Below are positions 8,404 to 17,049 of a stretch of DNA of 64,000 bases, piece by piece (within the stretch, counting starts at the first letter, position 1; each line of letters starts with the position of its first letter). The stretch spans positions 62,001 to 126,000 of the forward strand of contig CAVZWL010000020.1 of the NCBI GenBank assembly GCA_963778945.1. The letters run 5' to 3'. This stretch comes from Fen-1254 sp963778945 (lineage in GTDB: Bacteria; Bacteroidota; Ignavibacteria; UBA10030). The position numbers were made by a program, and so were the translations under genes. Under the pieces are notes generated by a model. It searched no databases. It worked only from the letters and a program-made list of their open reading frames with translations, and was not told the DNA's origin.

Positions 8404-9498
8404 ATGAACAATAAATTAAAACGAATTGGAATCTTGACAGGCGGCGGCGACTGTCCCGGATTAAATGCGGTTATTCGGAGCATAGCGAAACCTGCTATGA
8501 CCCAATACGGCGCTTCTGTCATAGGTATTTTAGACGGATTTGAAGGTTTTGTCGAAGGCAGGATGAGGGAACTTACCCCGAAAGACATAGCCGGAATTAT
8601 AAATGTCGGAGGAACCATTCTCGGCACCTCGAATAAGGGCAATCCTTTCATGTTTCCCGTCGAAACACCCAAAGGAATCGATATTCTCGATTATTCTCAG
8701 CATGCAATTCAGAACTATCAAGACTGGAATTTGGATGCATTGATCGCCATCGGCGGCGACGGGACCATGCACATCGTCGATAAATTTACCGAACTCGGCT
8801 TGAAGCTGGTCGGTGTCCCGAAAACAATCGATAATGATCTGGCTTCGACTGATGTAACATTCGGATATTACTCTGCCGTTTCCGTTGCGACCGATGCCAT
8901 CGACAGACTGCAAACGACTGCTTCCTCGCATCACCGTGTAATGGTCGTTGAAGTAATGGGGCGCTATGCGGGCTGGATAGCGCTTGGCGCAGGTATTGCC
9001 GGAAGTGCGGACATTATTTTGATTCCCGAGATTCCCTTTCAATGGGAAAAGGTTTACGAACACGTCCTCCTGCGAAGCAAGAGAGGAAACAGGTTCAGTA
9101 TTGTCTGCGTCGCCGAAGGCGCAAAAGCAGCTTCAGGCGATCAGGTTGTAAAAGAAATGGATAAAAAACGGACTGATCCCATACGACTGGGCGGCATCGG
9201 CGAGTTAGTCGGGAAAAAAATTGAAGAAGAAACCGGTCTGGAAACCCGTACCGTGGTTCTTGGTCATATCCTGCGCGGCGGCAGTCCGACGCCCTACGAC
9301 AGAATTCTTGCAACGAAATACGGTTGGAAGGCCTTGGAACTTGCTGCAGAAGGAAAATTCGGTTATATGGTCAGTTTGCGCGGTGACGTGGTAACTTCTG
9401 TTCCTGTGAAAGAAGCAATTCTCAATTTACGTACAGTGCCTCTGGATTCACAAATGATTCAATCCGCACGGGCAGTCGGCGCCTCTTTCGGAGATTGA
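8404..9498 (+). CDS. pfkA: 6-phosphofructokinase (mixed-substrate clade, probably ATP-dependent)
   Basis: This 364-residue glycolytic enzyme phosphorylates fructose 6-phosphate to the 1,6-bisphosphate. The nucleotide-binding start is TGGGDCPGLNAVIR (residues about 11-24), the phosphate-binding motif is IGGDGT, and the catalytic motif is PKTIDNDLASTD; MGRYAGWIALGAGIAGSAD and PEIPF follow. At the two diagnostic positions it has Gly (GGDG, E. coli Gly104) and Lys (PKTIDND, E. coli position 124). In this clade Gly/Lys is usually linked with ATP use, whereas Asp/Lys marks the pyrophosphate enzymes. The allosteric behaviour cannot be read. Upstream, TACCTTTTG (8360-8368) may be the -7 element of a Bacteroidota-type promoter. 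Confidence 0.92.
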   Translation: MNNKLKRIGILTGGGDCPGLNAVIRSIAKPAMTQYGASVIGILDGFEGFVEGRMRELTPKDIAGIINVGGTILGTSNKGNPFMFPVETPKGIDILDYSQHAIQNYQDWNLDALIAIGGDGTMHIVDKFTELGLKLVGVPKTIDNDLASTDVTFGYYSAVSVATDAIDRLQTTASSHHRVMVVEVMGRYAGWIALGAGIAGSADIILIPEIPFQWEKVYEHVLLRSKRGNRFSIVCVAEGAKAASGDQVVKEMDKKRTDPIRLGGIGELVGKKIEEETGLETRTVVLGHILRGGSPTPYDRILATKYGWKALELAAEGKFGYMVSLRGDVVTSVPVKEAILNLRTVPLDSQMIQSARAVGASFGD

Positions 9499-9540
9499 CA
9501 ATTCGTTTCGGCCGGAAGCGGCCGCTGCTGAATAAAACGC

Positions 9541-10140
9541 GTGCAAGCTGCAGACGTTCATATCATTGATCCGAAAGATTTGGTTGGCGCATACTGCTCC
9601 GGCTATTTTCCCATGGCAGACAGCCGTGATGGAGCGATTGGATGGCATTCACCTGACCCTCGCGGCATCCTCGATTTGAATGAATTTATTATATCCCGCA
9701 GCCTTCGCAGGACCGTCCGCAAAAATAAATTCGATATCCGCATCGATACGGGCTTTGAAGCCGTTCTCCGTTCCTGCGGTGACCGGACAGATACTTGGAT
9801 ATCGGAGACGATCGTGCAGAGTTATCTTAAGCTTTTCCAGATTGGAGTTGCGCATAGTATTGAAGCATGGCACGAAGGCGTAATGGCCGGAGGCCTGTAC
9901 GGCGTCGCTCTTGGCGGCGCTTTTTTCGGCGAGTCGATGTTCAGCAGAATGCGCGATGCATCCAAAGCATCTCTTGTTTTTCTTGTGGCTTATTTGAAAG
10001 ACAGGGATTACATTTTGCTCGATACACAATACATTACTCCGCACCTGAAAAGCCTCGGTGCTAAAGAAATTTCGCGCGCTGAATATATGCAGCGATTGGA
10101 ACGAGCTTTGCAAATTCAATGTTCTTTTATCGAAAGGTGA
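9541..10140 (+). CDS. aat: Leucyl/phenylalanyl-tRNA--protein transferase
   Basis: This 199-residue enzyme transfers Leu or Phe from tRNA to the N-terminal Arg or Lys of proteins, marking them for ClpAP degradation (N-degron pathway). Conserved pieces are YFPMADSRDGAIGWHSPDPR, DTWISETIVQSYLKLF, then HSIEAWHEGVMAGGLYGVAL followed by GGAFFGESMFSRMRDASK, and LLDTQY. Length is slightly short but complete. The start appears to be GTG at 9541; no ATG precedes the FPMAD motif in frame. A small GC hairpin (9509-9524) lies between the pfk stop and this start. The next gene, purC, begins 8 bases after the stop, so they are probably cotranscribed. Confidence 0.92.
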   Translation: MQAADVHIIDPKDLVGAYCSGYFPMADSRDGAIGWHSPDPRGILDLNEFIISRSLRRTVRKNKFDIRIDTGFEAVLRSCGDRTDTWISETIVQSYLKLFQIGVAHSIEAWHEGVMAGGLYGVALGGAFFGESMFSRMRDASKASLVFLVAYLKDRDYILLDTQYITPHLKSLGAKEISRAEYMQRLERALQIQCSFIER

Positions 10141-10147
10141 ATTTACG

Positions 10148-11061
10148 ATGTCGACTAATTTTTTAACTCCGGTTGTGACGCAGACAAATTTTTCCGGTCT
10201 TCGCCTTAAGAATCGCGGCAAGGTTCGCGATATCTATGATTTCGGAGAATCGCTCCTCATTGTCGCCACAGACCGCATTTCAGCATTCGATGTCGTCATG
10301 AATGAAGGCATTCCGTACAAAGGAAAAGTACCTGACGCAGATTTCGGATTTTTGGTTTGAAAAAACACAGCACATTATTCCGAATCATCTTCGCTCGTCT
10401 ATCGTGTACGATTTTCCTTCCGCCTGCAAGCCGGTACTGGGATGTACTGAGCGACCGGTCGATGTGGGTCAAAAAAACAAAGCCGCTGCCGGTCGAATGT
10501 ATTGTGCGCGGATATCTTTCCGGGTCGGGTTGGAACGAGTATGTGAAACAAAAAAATGTGTGCGGCATATCGCTGCCCGGCGGCTTGATTGAATCCTCCA
10601 GACTTGCCGAGCCGATTTTTACGCCGACAACCAAAGCAGATGTCGGCCACGATGAGAATATTTCTTTCGAAGAGATGAGTTCGCTCATTGGAAAAGAACT
10701 TGCAGAAAAAGTTCGCAGCGTATCCATAGAGATTTATAAGTTTGGCGCTGATTTTGCCGAGACGAAAGGCATTATTATAGCAGATACGAAATTTGAATTC
10801 GGTACTGATGAGAACGGAACACTCTTTTTGATCGATGAAGTCCTGACGCCGGATTCATCACGGTTTTGGCCGAAAGACCGGTATGTTCCCGGGCGGGGGC
10901 AGGAAAGTTTCGATAAGCAGTTTGTCCGAGATTATCTCCTCTCGATCGAATTCAATAAAAAACCCCCGGCGCCGAAACTGCCGGACACAGTTATTTTTAA
11001 AACTTCCGCTTTGTATTTGGAAGCGCTGAAACGATTGAGCGGGCGAGAGCTGGTTTCATGA
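10148..11061 (+). pseudogene. purC: SAICAR synthase, reading frame broken by two +1 indels
   Basis: PurC joins aspartate to CAIR in purine synthesis. All expected motifs are present but in three frames. RGKVRDIYDFGESLLIVATD and NEGIPYKGKV are in frame 2 to about 10330. LTQISDFWFEKTQHIIPNHL is in frame 3 from about 10332. From about 10427 frame 1 carries DRSMWVKKTKPLPVECIVRG, FIDEVLTPDSSRFW-like sequence and the C-terminus. Removing one C near 10331 and one G near 10426 restores about 304 residues, the usual length for the long PurC form. The intact motifs in each frame, with no nonsense change, favour sequencing error or very recent damage; purC is normally essential for prototrophy. It lies 8 bases after aat. 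Confidence 0.85.
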
Positions 11062-11122
11062 CCCGGACGGCGGGAACCCGCTTGGTGTACCGAACGTTCT
11101 ACAGGAAAAAAAGAAAGACGAT

Positions 11123-12208
11123 ATGCAAAAATTGACAGAAGAAAATATACGAGAGGCGCTGCGCACTGTCGTGGATCCCGATTTACACCGTGATATCGTC
11201 TCCCTGGGTTTTGTAAAAAATCTTTCCATCAAAGGAACCGGAATTTCTTTCGAACTTCAATTGACGACGCCGGCATGTCCTGTTCGCGATCAGTTTATTG
11301 AGGATTGTCAGAAAGCGATCCGCAGCAGAATCGAAGATGCGGGTGAAATCAATATTACGATGACCTCCAATGTCCGATCCCATACGCATGCGCAAAAAGA
11401 TATGCTTCTGCCCGGCGTCAAAAATACGATCGCTGTGGCAAGCGGCAAGGGAGGCGTAGGAAAATCGACGGTTGCCGTAAATCTTGCTGCGGCCCTGGCA
11501 ATGGACGGCGCAAAAGTGGGAATGCTGGATGCCGACATCTACGGACCGAGCGCGCCGCTGATGTTTGGAATTCATGAAAAACCGAAAGTCGATAAAAATA
11601 AACTGCAGCCGCTAGAGCGTTACGGAGTTAAAGTTATGTCCATCGGTTTTCTTGTCAATCCGATGGAAGCGGTTATTTGGCGCGGTCCTATGGCGAGCGG
11701 CGCGCTTAAACAGTTTATGTCTGATGTCGATTGGGGCGAACTCGATTACCTGATTTTTGATTTACCTCCGGGCACCGGCGATATTCAATTGACGCTTGTT
11801 CAGACTATTCCTCTGACCGGCGCAGTTATTGTAACCACACCGCAGGACGTTGCCCTTGCCGACGTGCGTAAAGGGCTCATGATGTTCAATAAGGTCAATG
11901 TTCCTGTCCTCGGTATCGTTGAGAATATGAGTTATTATATTTGCGGCCATTGCGGAGCACGGGAAAACATATTCGATACCGGCGGAGGAGCGCGGACTGC
12001 CGGTGAGCTCAATGTTCCGTTCCTCGGGGAAATTCCTATCAATACCGGTATCCGCATCAGCGGCGATGAAGGAAATCCGATCGTGCATTCGCATCCGGAA
12101 TCGGAACAGGCAAAAATAATGCATGCGATATCCCGTCAGTTGGCGGCACAGGTGAGCATTCAGCATTTGGGAATACCGCAAATGCCAAAAATTGAAATTC
12201 TTCTGTAG
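11123..12208 (+). CDS. mrp: Mrp/NBP35-family iron-sulfur cluster carrier ATPase
   Basis: This 361-residue P-loop ATPase delivers Fe-S clusters to target enzymes. Residues 1-85 form the MIP18/DUF59 domain (LRTVVDPDLHRDIVSLGFVK). The Walker A with the deviant-lysine signature is ASGKGGVGKST (about 106-116), followed by DADIYGPSAPLMFG and a Walker B-like LIFDLPPGTGD. The cluster-binding CxxC is in YYICGHCGAR, near residue 275. The architecture matches bacterial Mrp/ApbC. The NifU-domain gene 17 bases downstream supports a role in Fe-S assembly. Confidence 0.93.
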   Translation: MQKLTEENIREALRTVVDPDLHRDIVSLGFVKNLSIKGTGISFELQLTTPACPVRDQFIEDCQKAIRSRIEDAGEINITMTSNVRSHTHAQKDMLLPGVKNTIAVASGKGGVGKSTVAVNLAAALAMDGAKVGMLDADIYGPSAPLMFGIHEKPKVDKNKLQPLERYGVKVMSIGFLVNPMEAVIWRGPMASGALKQFMSDVDWGELDYLIFDLPPGTGDIQLTLVQTIPLTGAVIVTTPQDVALADVRKGLMMFNKVNVPVLGIVENMSYYICGHCGARENIFDTGGGARTAGELNVPFLGEIPINTGIRISGDEGNPIVHSHPESEQAKIMHAISRQLAAQVSIQHLGIPQMPKIEILL

Positions 12209-12225
12209 AAAATGACGGGATTGGA

Positions 12226-12456
12226 ATGCTCAAGCGGGAAGTTGTAGAGGAAAGTCTGGGAAAAATTCGGCTCTATTTGAAAATAGACGGGGGCGATGTC
12301 CAGCTCGTGCGTATTACGGAAGATAATATCGTGGAAGTGAAACTGCTCGGCTCATGTTCAGGATGTCCGATGTCGCTTATGACCCTGCGTGCGGGCATCG
12401 AGAGGGCGCTTATGATCGAACACGGGGAAATTCGCCGGATCGAACAAGTGCGTTGA
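12226..12456 (+). CDS. NifU C-terminal domain protein (Fe-S scaffold)
   Basis: A 76-residue single-domain protein matching the NifU/Nfu C-terminal domain, which binds an Fe-S cluster through a CxxC pair and passes it on. The visible signature is LYLKIDGGDVQLV followed by LLGSCSGCPMSLMTLRAGIE, with the two cysteines in CSGC. It has no A-type or N-terminal domain, so it is the minimal form. It is immediately downstream of mrp and very probably in the same transcript; together they form a small Fe-S carrier module. The next gene runs in the opposite direction and ends 48 bases away. Confidence 0.92.
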   Translation: MLKREVVEESLGKIRLYLKIDGGDVQLVRITEDNIVEVKLLGSCSGCPMSLMTLRAGIERALMIEHGEIRRIEQVR

Positions 12457-12504
12457 TTATTTTTCTGCCGGGCACGAAATCCGGCAATCAAAAAAACCAA
12501 AACT

Positions 12505-13176
12505 TCACGCCTTCGGGAACATCGTGATATCAAAGAGCCTGCCGTCTTTCATCTGAACCACCCGTGCGGGATATTTTTTTACCAGATCGTAATTATGCGT
12601 AGCCATGAGAATGGCCGTACCGCGCAAGTTGATCTTCATCAGCAAGTCCATGATTTCGGACGATGATGCCGGGTCGAGATTACCAGTCGGTTCGTCGGCC
12701 AGTAAAATGGAGGGCTCGTTTACGAGCGCCCGCGCAATGACTACGCGCTGCTGCTCGCCTCCCGATAATTCATACGGCATCTGATTCCTCTTGTGACTCA
12801 ATCCGACATCGGCAAGTGCATACAAGACGCGTTTCTTAATCTCACTCCGTCTCGTGTTCGTGACGAATAAGGCAAAAGCCACGTTCTCGTAAATCGAGCG
12901 GTCTTCAAGAAGCCTGAAATCCTGAAAAACAATTCCGAGTTTCCGGCGAAGGTGCGGAATTTTCCGCGGTGTGATGGAGATGGAATCGTACTTGTCGACG
13001 ATGACTTTACCGCCGGACGGGTGTAAATCGAAATACAACAGGCGCATGAGTGAGCTTTTTCCTGCTCCTGTTTGCCCGACGAGATACACGAATTCGCCCG
13101 TTTTCATGCTGAAGTTCACTCCGCTCAGCAGCTGCTGACTGTCGAACGCGACGGTTACATTTTTTAATTCAATCAT
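12505..13176 (-). CDS. ftsE: FtsE-like ABC transporter ATP-binding protein
   Basis: This 223-residue ATPase has Walker A GQTGAGKSS, Q-loop VFQDFRLLEDRS, signature LSGGEQQR, Walker B ILLADEPTGNLD and switch histidine MATHNYDLVKKYPARVV. The compact form, the start IELKNVTVAFD and the Phe-Gln-Asp-Phe-Arg-Leu-Leu Q-loop match FtsE, which acts with the membrane protein FtsX at the division site to activate cell-wall hydrolases. No ftsX is visible here; in many relatives it follows elsewhere. LolD-like lipoprotein exporters are the main alternative. The gene overlaps pdxA upstream by four bases and is the last gene of a three-gene minus-strand operon. Confidence 0.82.
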   Translation of the reverse strand: MIELKNVTVAFDSQQLLSGVNFSMKTGEFVYLVGQTGAGKSSLMRLLYFDLHPSGGKVIVDKYDSISITPRKIPHLRRKLGIVFQDFRLLEDRSIYENVAFALFVTNTRRSEIKKRVLYALADVGLSHKRNQMPYELSGGEQQRVVIARALVNEPSILLADEPTGNLDPASSSEIMDLLMKINLRGTAILMATHNYDLVKKYPARVVQMKDGRLFDITMFPKA

Positions 13177-14165
13177 GATTTTTTCCTGTTCTTCACGATA
13201 ACTGCTGCGGTTCGTATTGCCTCGAGCATGCTGGATAGATTTGCTTTGTTCTTTCCTGAAATGTCGTACGCCGTACCGTGGTCCGGAGATGTGCGGACAA
13301 TTTTAAGACCGGCTGAAAAATTGACCCCCTGGTCGAAGGCGAGCATTTTAAGGGGAATAAGCCCCTGGTCATGATACATCGCAAGCACTGCATCGAAATT
13401 CTTGTATGCAGACGAGCCGAAAAAACCGTCTGCCGGAAAAGGCCCGTCGGTTAAGAACCCTTTTTCTTTCGCTTCCGCAATAAAAGGCATCAGAATCGAA
13501 TCTTCTTCCGATCCCATCAGACCGTGTTCGCCGGCATGAGGATTGAGGGCAAGAACTGCAATGTGCGGTTTTTTAACTAAAAAATCTTTTTTAAGCGAAG
13601 TGTTAACAATCTCCAGCTTCTCAAAAAGTTTTTCCCGCGTAATTTGCTGTGCAACATCCCGGATTGCAGTATGAATGGTCACGAGTCCGATTTTGAGCTG
13701 CTGAGATATAAGCATCATTGCAACGTTTTTAGAACGACTGAGCAGAGCTATCATTTCTGTCTGTCCTGGAAAATTATACCCGGCAGTATTCAAGGCTTCT
13801 TTGGAAGACGGAGCCGTTACCATTGCATCGACAGTTCCATTCATGCACAGCTCTACGGCTTTTTCAAGGGCTGCACCTGCGGATTTTCCCGAAACTTTGG
13901 TCGGAACGCCGTAGGTAATATCCGCTTCAATCCCGTCTCCGACATCGATCACCGGCACGATGCCTTTGAGATTGGCATGGAGAGACGTTCGCTGGAAATT
14001 GAGCTTCAATTTGAATTGCCGTGCTGCAGACTCGAAGATTGCCTTCGGACCGACAAGAACCGGCTGGCATATACGCTGCGTCGACGGATGGATAAGCGAT
14101 TTCAGTACTATCTCAGGGCCGATGCCGTTAAAATCTCCGCATGTAAAAGCGAGAATAGGTTTCAA
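13173..14165 (-). CDS. pdxA: 4-hydroxythreonine-4-phosphate dehydrogenase
   Basis: This 330-residue NAD-dependent enzyme makes the aminoacetone phosphate precursor of pyridoxal phosphate in the DXP-dependent route. Metal-binding histidines appear in the expected contexts: TIHTAIRDV, LNPHAGEHGLMG and MYHDQGLIPLK. The N-terminus LAFTCGDFNGIGPEIVLKSL is typical, as is the C-terminal FSAGLKIVRTSPDHGTAYDI. Start and stop both overlap neighbours by four bases, so it is translationally coupled with the GWxTD gene before it and ftsE after it. Confidence 0.95.
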   Translation of the reverse strand: MKPILAFTCGDFNGIGPEIVLKSLIHPSTQRICQPVLVGPKAIFESAARQFKLKLNFQRTSLHANLKGIVPVIDVGDGIEADITYGVPTKVSGKSAGAALEKAVELCMNGTVDAMVTAPSSKEALNTAGYNFPGQTEMIALLSRSKNVAMMLISQQLKIGLVTIHTAIRDVAQQITREKLFEKLEIVNTSLKKDFLVKKPHIAVLALNPHAGEHGLMGSEEDSILMPFIAEAKEKGFLTDGPFPADGFFGSSAYKNFDAVLAMYHDQGLIPLKMLAFDQGVNFSAGLKIVRTSPDHGTAYDISGKNKANLSSMLEAIRTAAVIVKNRKKS

Positions 14166-15505
14166 AACTCCTCCACAGTGGTTAATGTATAGATGCCGCT
14201 TTGCTGCAGGTCGCGGAAAATAAATCGCTTATGCAGTTTGGCGTATGTCCAGATCTCGATCGGATCGCTCTTCGGATTCAATTTTCTTTCCGTCGATGTC
14301 GGGCTGCCGAAAAGAATGAAAATCCTGCCCCGGTCGTTTTTATATCCATCCGCAGCGTTATCGGCCGAAAAACGCCGTATCGATTCATCGACGCGCCTGT
14401 AATATTCTGCCATCACCGGATTGAAGGCATGGGTCGAGTCCGGATTCTGCTTTTTCCAAAATGCAAGAAATTTTCTCCAGCCGCTCGATCCAGGCACAGC
14501 CGACATTTGATCGATTTCATCGTCTGATGCAATAGGGTGAAGAGCTTCAAGAACAAGATTCCGGGCGGAGAGCGAAAATGGTTTATTAATCCACACGATT
14601 TTGAATGGCATTTCATGATCGAGTTCTTTTCCGCACTCACGAAACATCAACTTTAAAAAATATGAAGAAGGTTCGAGTTTGTCCAGTGGAAGCGGAATAA
14701 ATATGCCGGACATGCATGAATTACTCCCCAGAGAGCAGAGAGATACGGCATGGTGTCCTTGACGAAGGCCGTACGCCGAAGGAAGAACGGTAAAAGCAGT
14801 CCCAGAACAAGGCGTAAGGTATTCGTCGGCTCCGGGTGCGGGGGAAAGTGTCCACGCAAGAGAAATAGAATCCCTGGCAAATTTGGATTTCATCTGCACG
14901 ACAAGGCCTCCGGAGGCGCCAAAAGGGACAATTGTTCCTCTATTGATGAGAATAAAAGTTAAAGAATCTTTCGCAGAACGGTCGATATTCTCCGAAGCAA
15001 ATACTGCGTCGGAGATTCCAAGAGTATCGACCGGGAGAGGCTCCCATAAAAAGCGTTCCGATGCTGAAAAAAAACGATTTGAGCAGAGGTCTTTTAATTC
15101 AACAGCGGCTTTATATTCACCGGGTGCCGGCGTAAATGTGAAATAACCTTGAATGTCGTTTCCTGCGTCCAGTGATAGATCTGGAACTTCTACGAATTCC
15201 CGGATGGTTCTATGCCGGCGCGAAACAACAGAAGTTTTTTTGTCTGTCAATTCGACAAGGAGCTCCCCGCGCACTTCAAAAGGGCCGGATGCGGCGGATT
15301 CGATACGCTGTACGGTAAAGAATGATCTGTCGATTCTGTAAAGAAAAAGAACTGAAGTTTGAGCAGAATCGGACATCGGGAAAAAAATAGTTTGGAAAGT
15401 CACAGGGGAAACCGGCTGCCGCTGATCGGATAAGACTCCTTGCGCGTAACACATGCAGCTCATATACATGCATACAATGACAAAAAATAAATAACTGTTC
15501 CTCAT
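14162..15505 (-). CDS. GWxTD domain-containing exported protein
   Basis: A 447-residue exported protein. The start at 15505 is chosen because it gives a signal peptide directly (MRNSYLFFVIVCMYMSCMCY then AQG), while the longer frame from 15559 puts 18 extra residues before it. A cysteine before AQG could make it a lipoprotein, but the site is not a clean lipobox. The C-terminal third matches the GWxTD family: GSSGWRKFLAFWKKQNPDS, then RRVDESIRRFSADNAADGYK, DRGRIFILFGSPTS and a PIEIWTY block near the end. The biochemical role of this family is unknown; it is largely confined to FCB bacteria. It heads the operon with pdxA and ftsE. Confidence 0.82.
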   Translation of the reverse strand: MRNSYLFFVIVCMYMSCMCYAQGVLSDQRQPVSPVTFQTIFFPMSDSAQTSVLFLYRIDRSFFTVQRIESAASGPFEVRGELLVELTDKKTSVVSRRHRTIREFVEVPDLSLDAGNDIQGYFTFTPAPGEYKAAVELKDLCSNRFFSASERFLWEPLPVDTLGISDAVFASENIDRSAKDSLTFILINRGTIVPFGASGGLVVQMKSKFARDSISLAWTLSPAPGADEYLTPCSGTAFTVLPSAYGLRQGHHAVSLCSLGSNSCMSGIFIPLPLDKLEPSSYFLKLMFRECGKELDHEMPFKIVWINKPFSLSARNLVLEALHPIASDDEIDQMSAVPGSSGWRKFLAFWKKQNPDSTHAFNPVMAEYYRRVDESIRRFSADNAADGYKNDRGRIFILFGSPTSTERKLNPKSDPIEIWTYAKLHKRFIFRDLQQSGIYTLTTVEEF

Positions 15506-16128
15506 ACACTCAAAGACCTTTCGCGTGAGAATATAATACTGAGAAACGGAGGGAAACACAAGGATATGCGAAGCAGCGGAACATGGCGACGCAGCGGGAA
15601 TTTCGATTTATTTTGGAACCCGATATGCAAAATCCTGTTCTGAGAAAAATAATGCGAAAGTATGTCCCAATTTTTTAATTTCTGCGATTTCTCATGTCCA
15701 TATTGCATACGCGGTCTGCTTGCCTTAAAAAATATATAGGAAACTTTTCGGGTTGACCGCGGAAAAAGCAATATCAAAAAAAACCGAGTAAGCTGCGCAT
15801 ATATCCCAATTCGAATCAATTCTAAAAACTATCAGTACAACCGCGCTCTCGCGGCCAATGAATCATCGAGGAGCAGCATAAACCATAGAAAGTCTCTCTT
15901 TGCAAAAGAAAGCCGTATGCCGGCAAAGCTGCCTCAGCTCTTCGACTTTTGCAGAACGAAAAATGGATCTCAGCCGAATCAGCAAATCATTTGATTTTCA
16001 TTGAAAAATGGTTGAAAATGATCAATATCCTGCATGAAAGCGCCCGTTTCTTGTTGCTTTTCCATCCTTGAGTGGCTATATTTACACAACTTTAGTCTAA
16101 TAAATGTTGGAAATGAACATGTGAGCGT
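15506..16128. other. Divergent intergenic region (623 bases), no gene seen
   Basis: This gap separates the leftward GWxTD operon from the rightward proline dehydrogenase gene and must carry both promoters. On the plus strand GGCTATATTTACACAAC near 16075 resembles a -7 element. I see no conserved small ORF, hairpin or RNA gene; the open frames here lack ribosome sites and recognisable products. Confidence 0.5.
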
Positions 16129-17031
16129 ATGTCCTTATTTAATTCTCTTGTTGTTGCCGTCCTTCCTCTCATTCCGAAAACCATTGTTGGAAAAGTTGCC
16201 AAGCGATATATAGCCGGAACTCAGCTTTCCGACGCTGTGCGTACAGTCCAGGTGCTGAATCAAAACTCTATAACCGCTACAATGGATCTTCTTGGCGAAG
16301 ATGTGACAAGCAGGGAGGAAGTTGAAGCCGTAAAAAATGGCATCTTGGGGATTCTAAGAGCTATTCAGGAAAACAAACTCAGGTCCGGGGTTTCGGTTAA
16401 ACCGACTCAACTGGGTTTAAAGTTGGATAAAGAGCTTGCATATCAAAACATAAAAACCATTATTAAAGAAGCTTCACAATCAGGTCTTTTTGTGCGCATT
16501 GATATGGAGGATTCTTCAACCACTGACGCGACACTTTCTTTATACCGGCGCTTGAGGGCTGAAGGTTTGCACAATACCGGGGCGGTTATTCAGGCCTGTT
16601 TGAAGCGAAGCGAGTCGGATATACGCGCTTTAGTGGGAGAGAAAGCCGATTTCCGGCTGTGCAAAGGCATTTACGATGAATCGCCGTCCATTGCGTTCAA
16701 AGGCCGGCAGGAGATTCGCGACAATTATCTTAAATTGCTGCGCATCATTCTGGAGAGCGGTTCGCAGGTCGGCATAGCGACTCATGACGATTTTCTGATC
16801 GATGGAGCGCTGAAACTTCTTCATGAGATGCATGTCCATCATGAGAAATACGAATTCCAAATGCTTCTGGGCGTGCGAGAGAAGAAGCGGACAGAAATTG
16901 TCCGCGCGGGGCACCGTCTCCGCGTTTATATACCATTCGGCGAACAGTGGTATGCGTATTCGACCCGGCGGCTGAAAGAAAATCCGCACATGGCATGGTA
17001 CATTACAAAAGCGATTTTTATCCGTTCTTGA
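16129..17031 (+). CDS. Proline dehydrogenase (monofunctional)
   Basis: This 300-residue FAD enzyme of the PRODH barrel family oxidises proline to pyrroline-5-carboxylate and feeds electrons to quinone. Recognisable blocks are SVKPTQLGLKL, FVRIDMEDSSTTDATL, DFRLCKGIYDESPSIAF and SQVGIATHDDFLIDGAL. The flavin/substrate region follows with YEFQMLLGVREKKRTEIV, GHRLRVYIPFGEQWYAYS and TRRLKENP. The arginine pair that binds the proline carboxylate is present in RRLKENP. There is no fused P5C dehydrogenase, so the partner enzyme must be encoded elsewhere. The OPT transporter starts 18 bases later, which suggests coupled peptide uptake and proline use. Confidence 0.9.
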   Translation: MSLFNSLVVAVLPLIPKTIVGKVAKRYIAGTQLSDAVRTVQVLNQNSITATMDLLGEDVTSREEVEAVKNGILGILRAIQENKLRSGVSVKPTQLGLKLDKELAYQNIKTIIKEASQSGLFVRIDMEDSSTTDATLSLYRRLRAEGLHNTGAVIQACLKRSESDIRALVGEKADFRLCKGIYDESPSIAFKGRQEIRDNYLKLLRIILESGSQVGIATHDDFLIDGALKLLHEMHVHHEKYEFQMLLGVREKKRTEIVRAGHRLRVYIPFGEQWYAYSTRRLKENPHMAWYITKAIFIRS

Positions 17032-17049
17032 AAAACGAAGGAGAAGTGT

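Noticed and set aside
12466..12486. Terminator between the NifU-domain gene and ftsE
   Set aside because: A six-pair hairpin (TGCCGG/CCGGCA) exists, but on both strands it is followed by A rather than T, so it is not a good intrinsic terminator.
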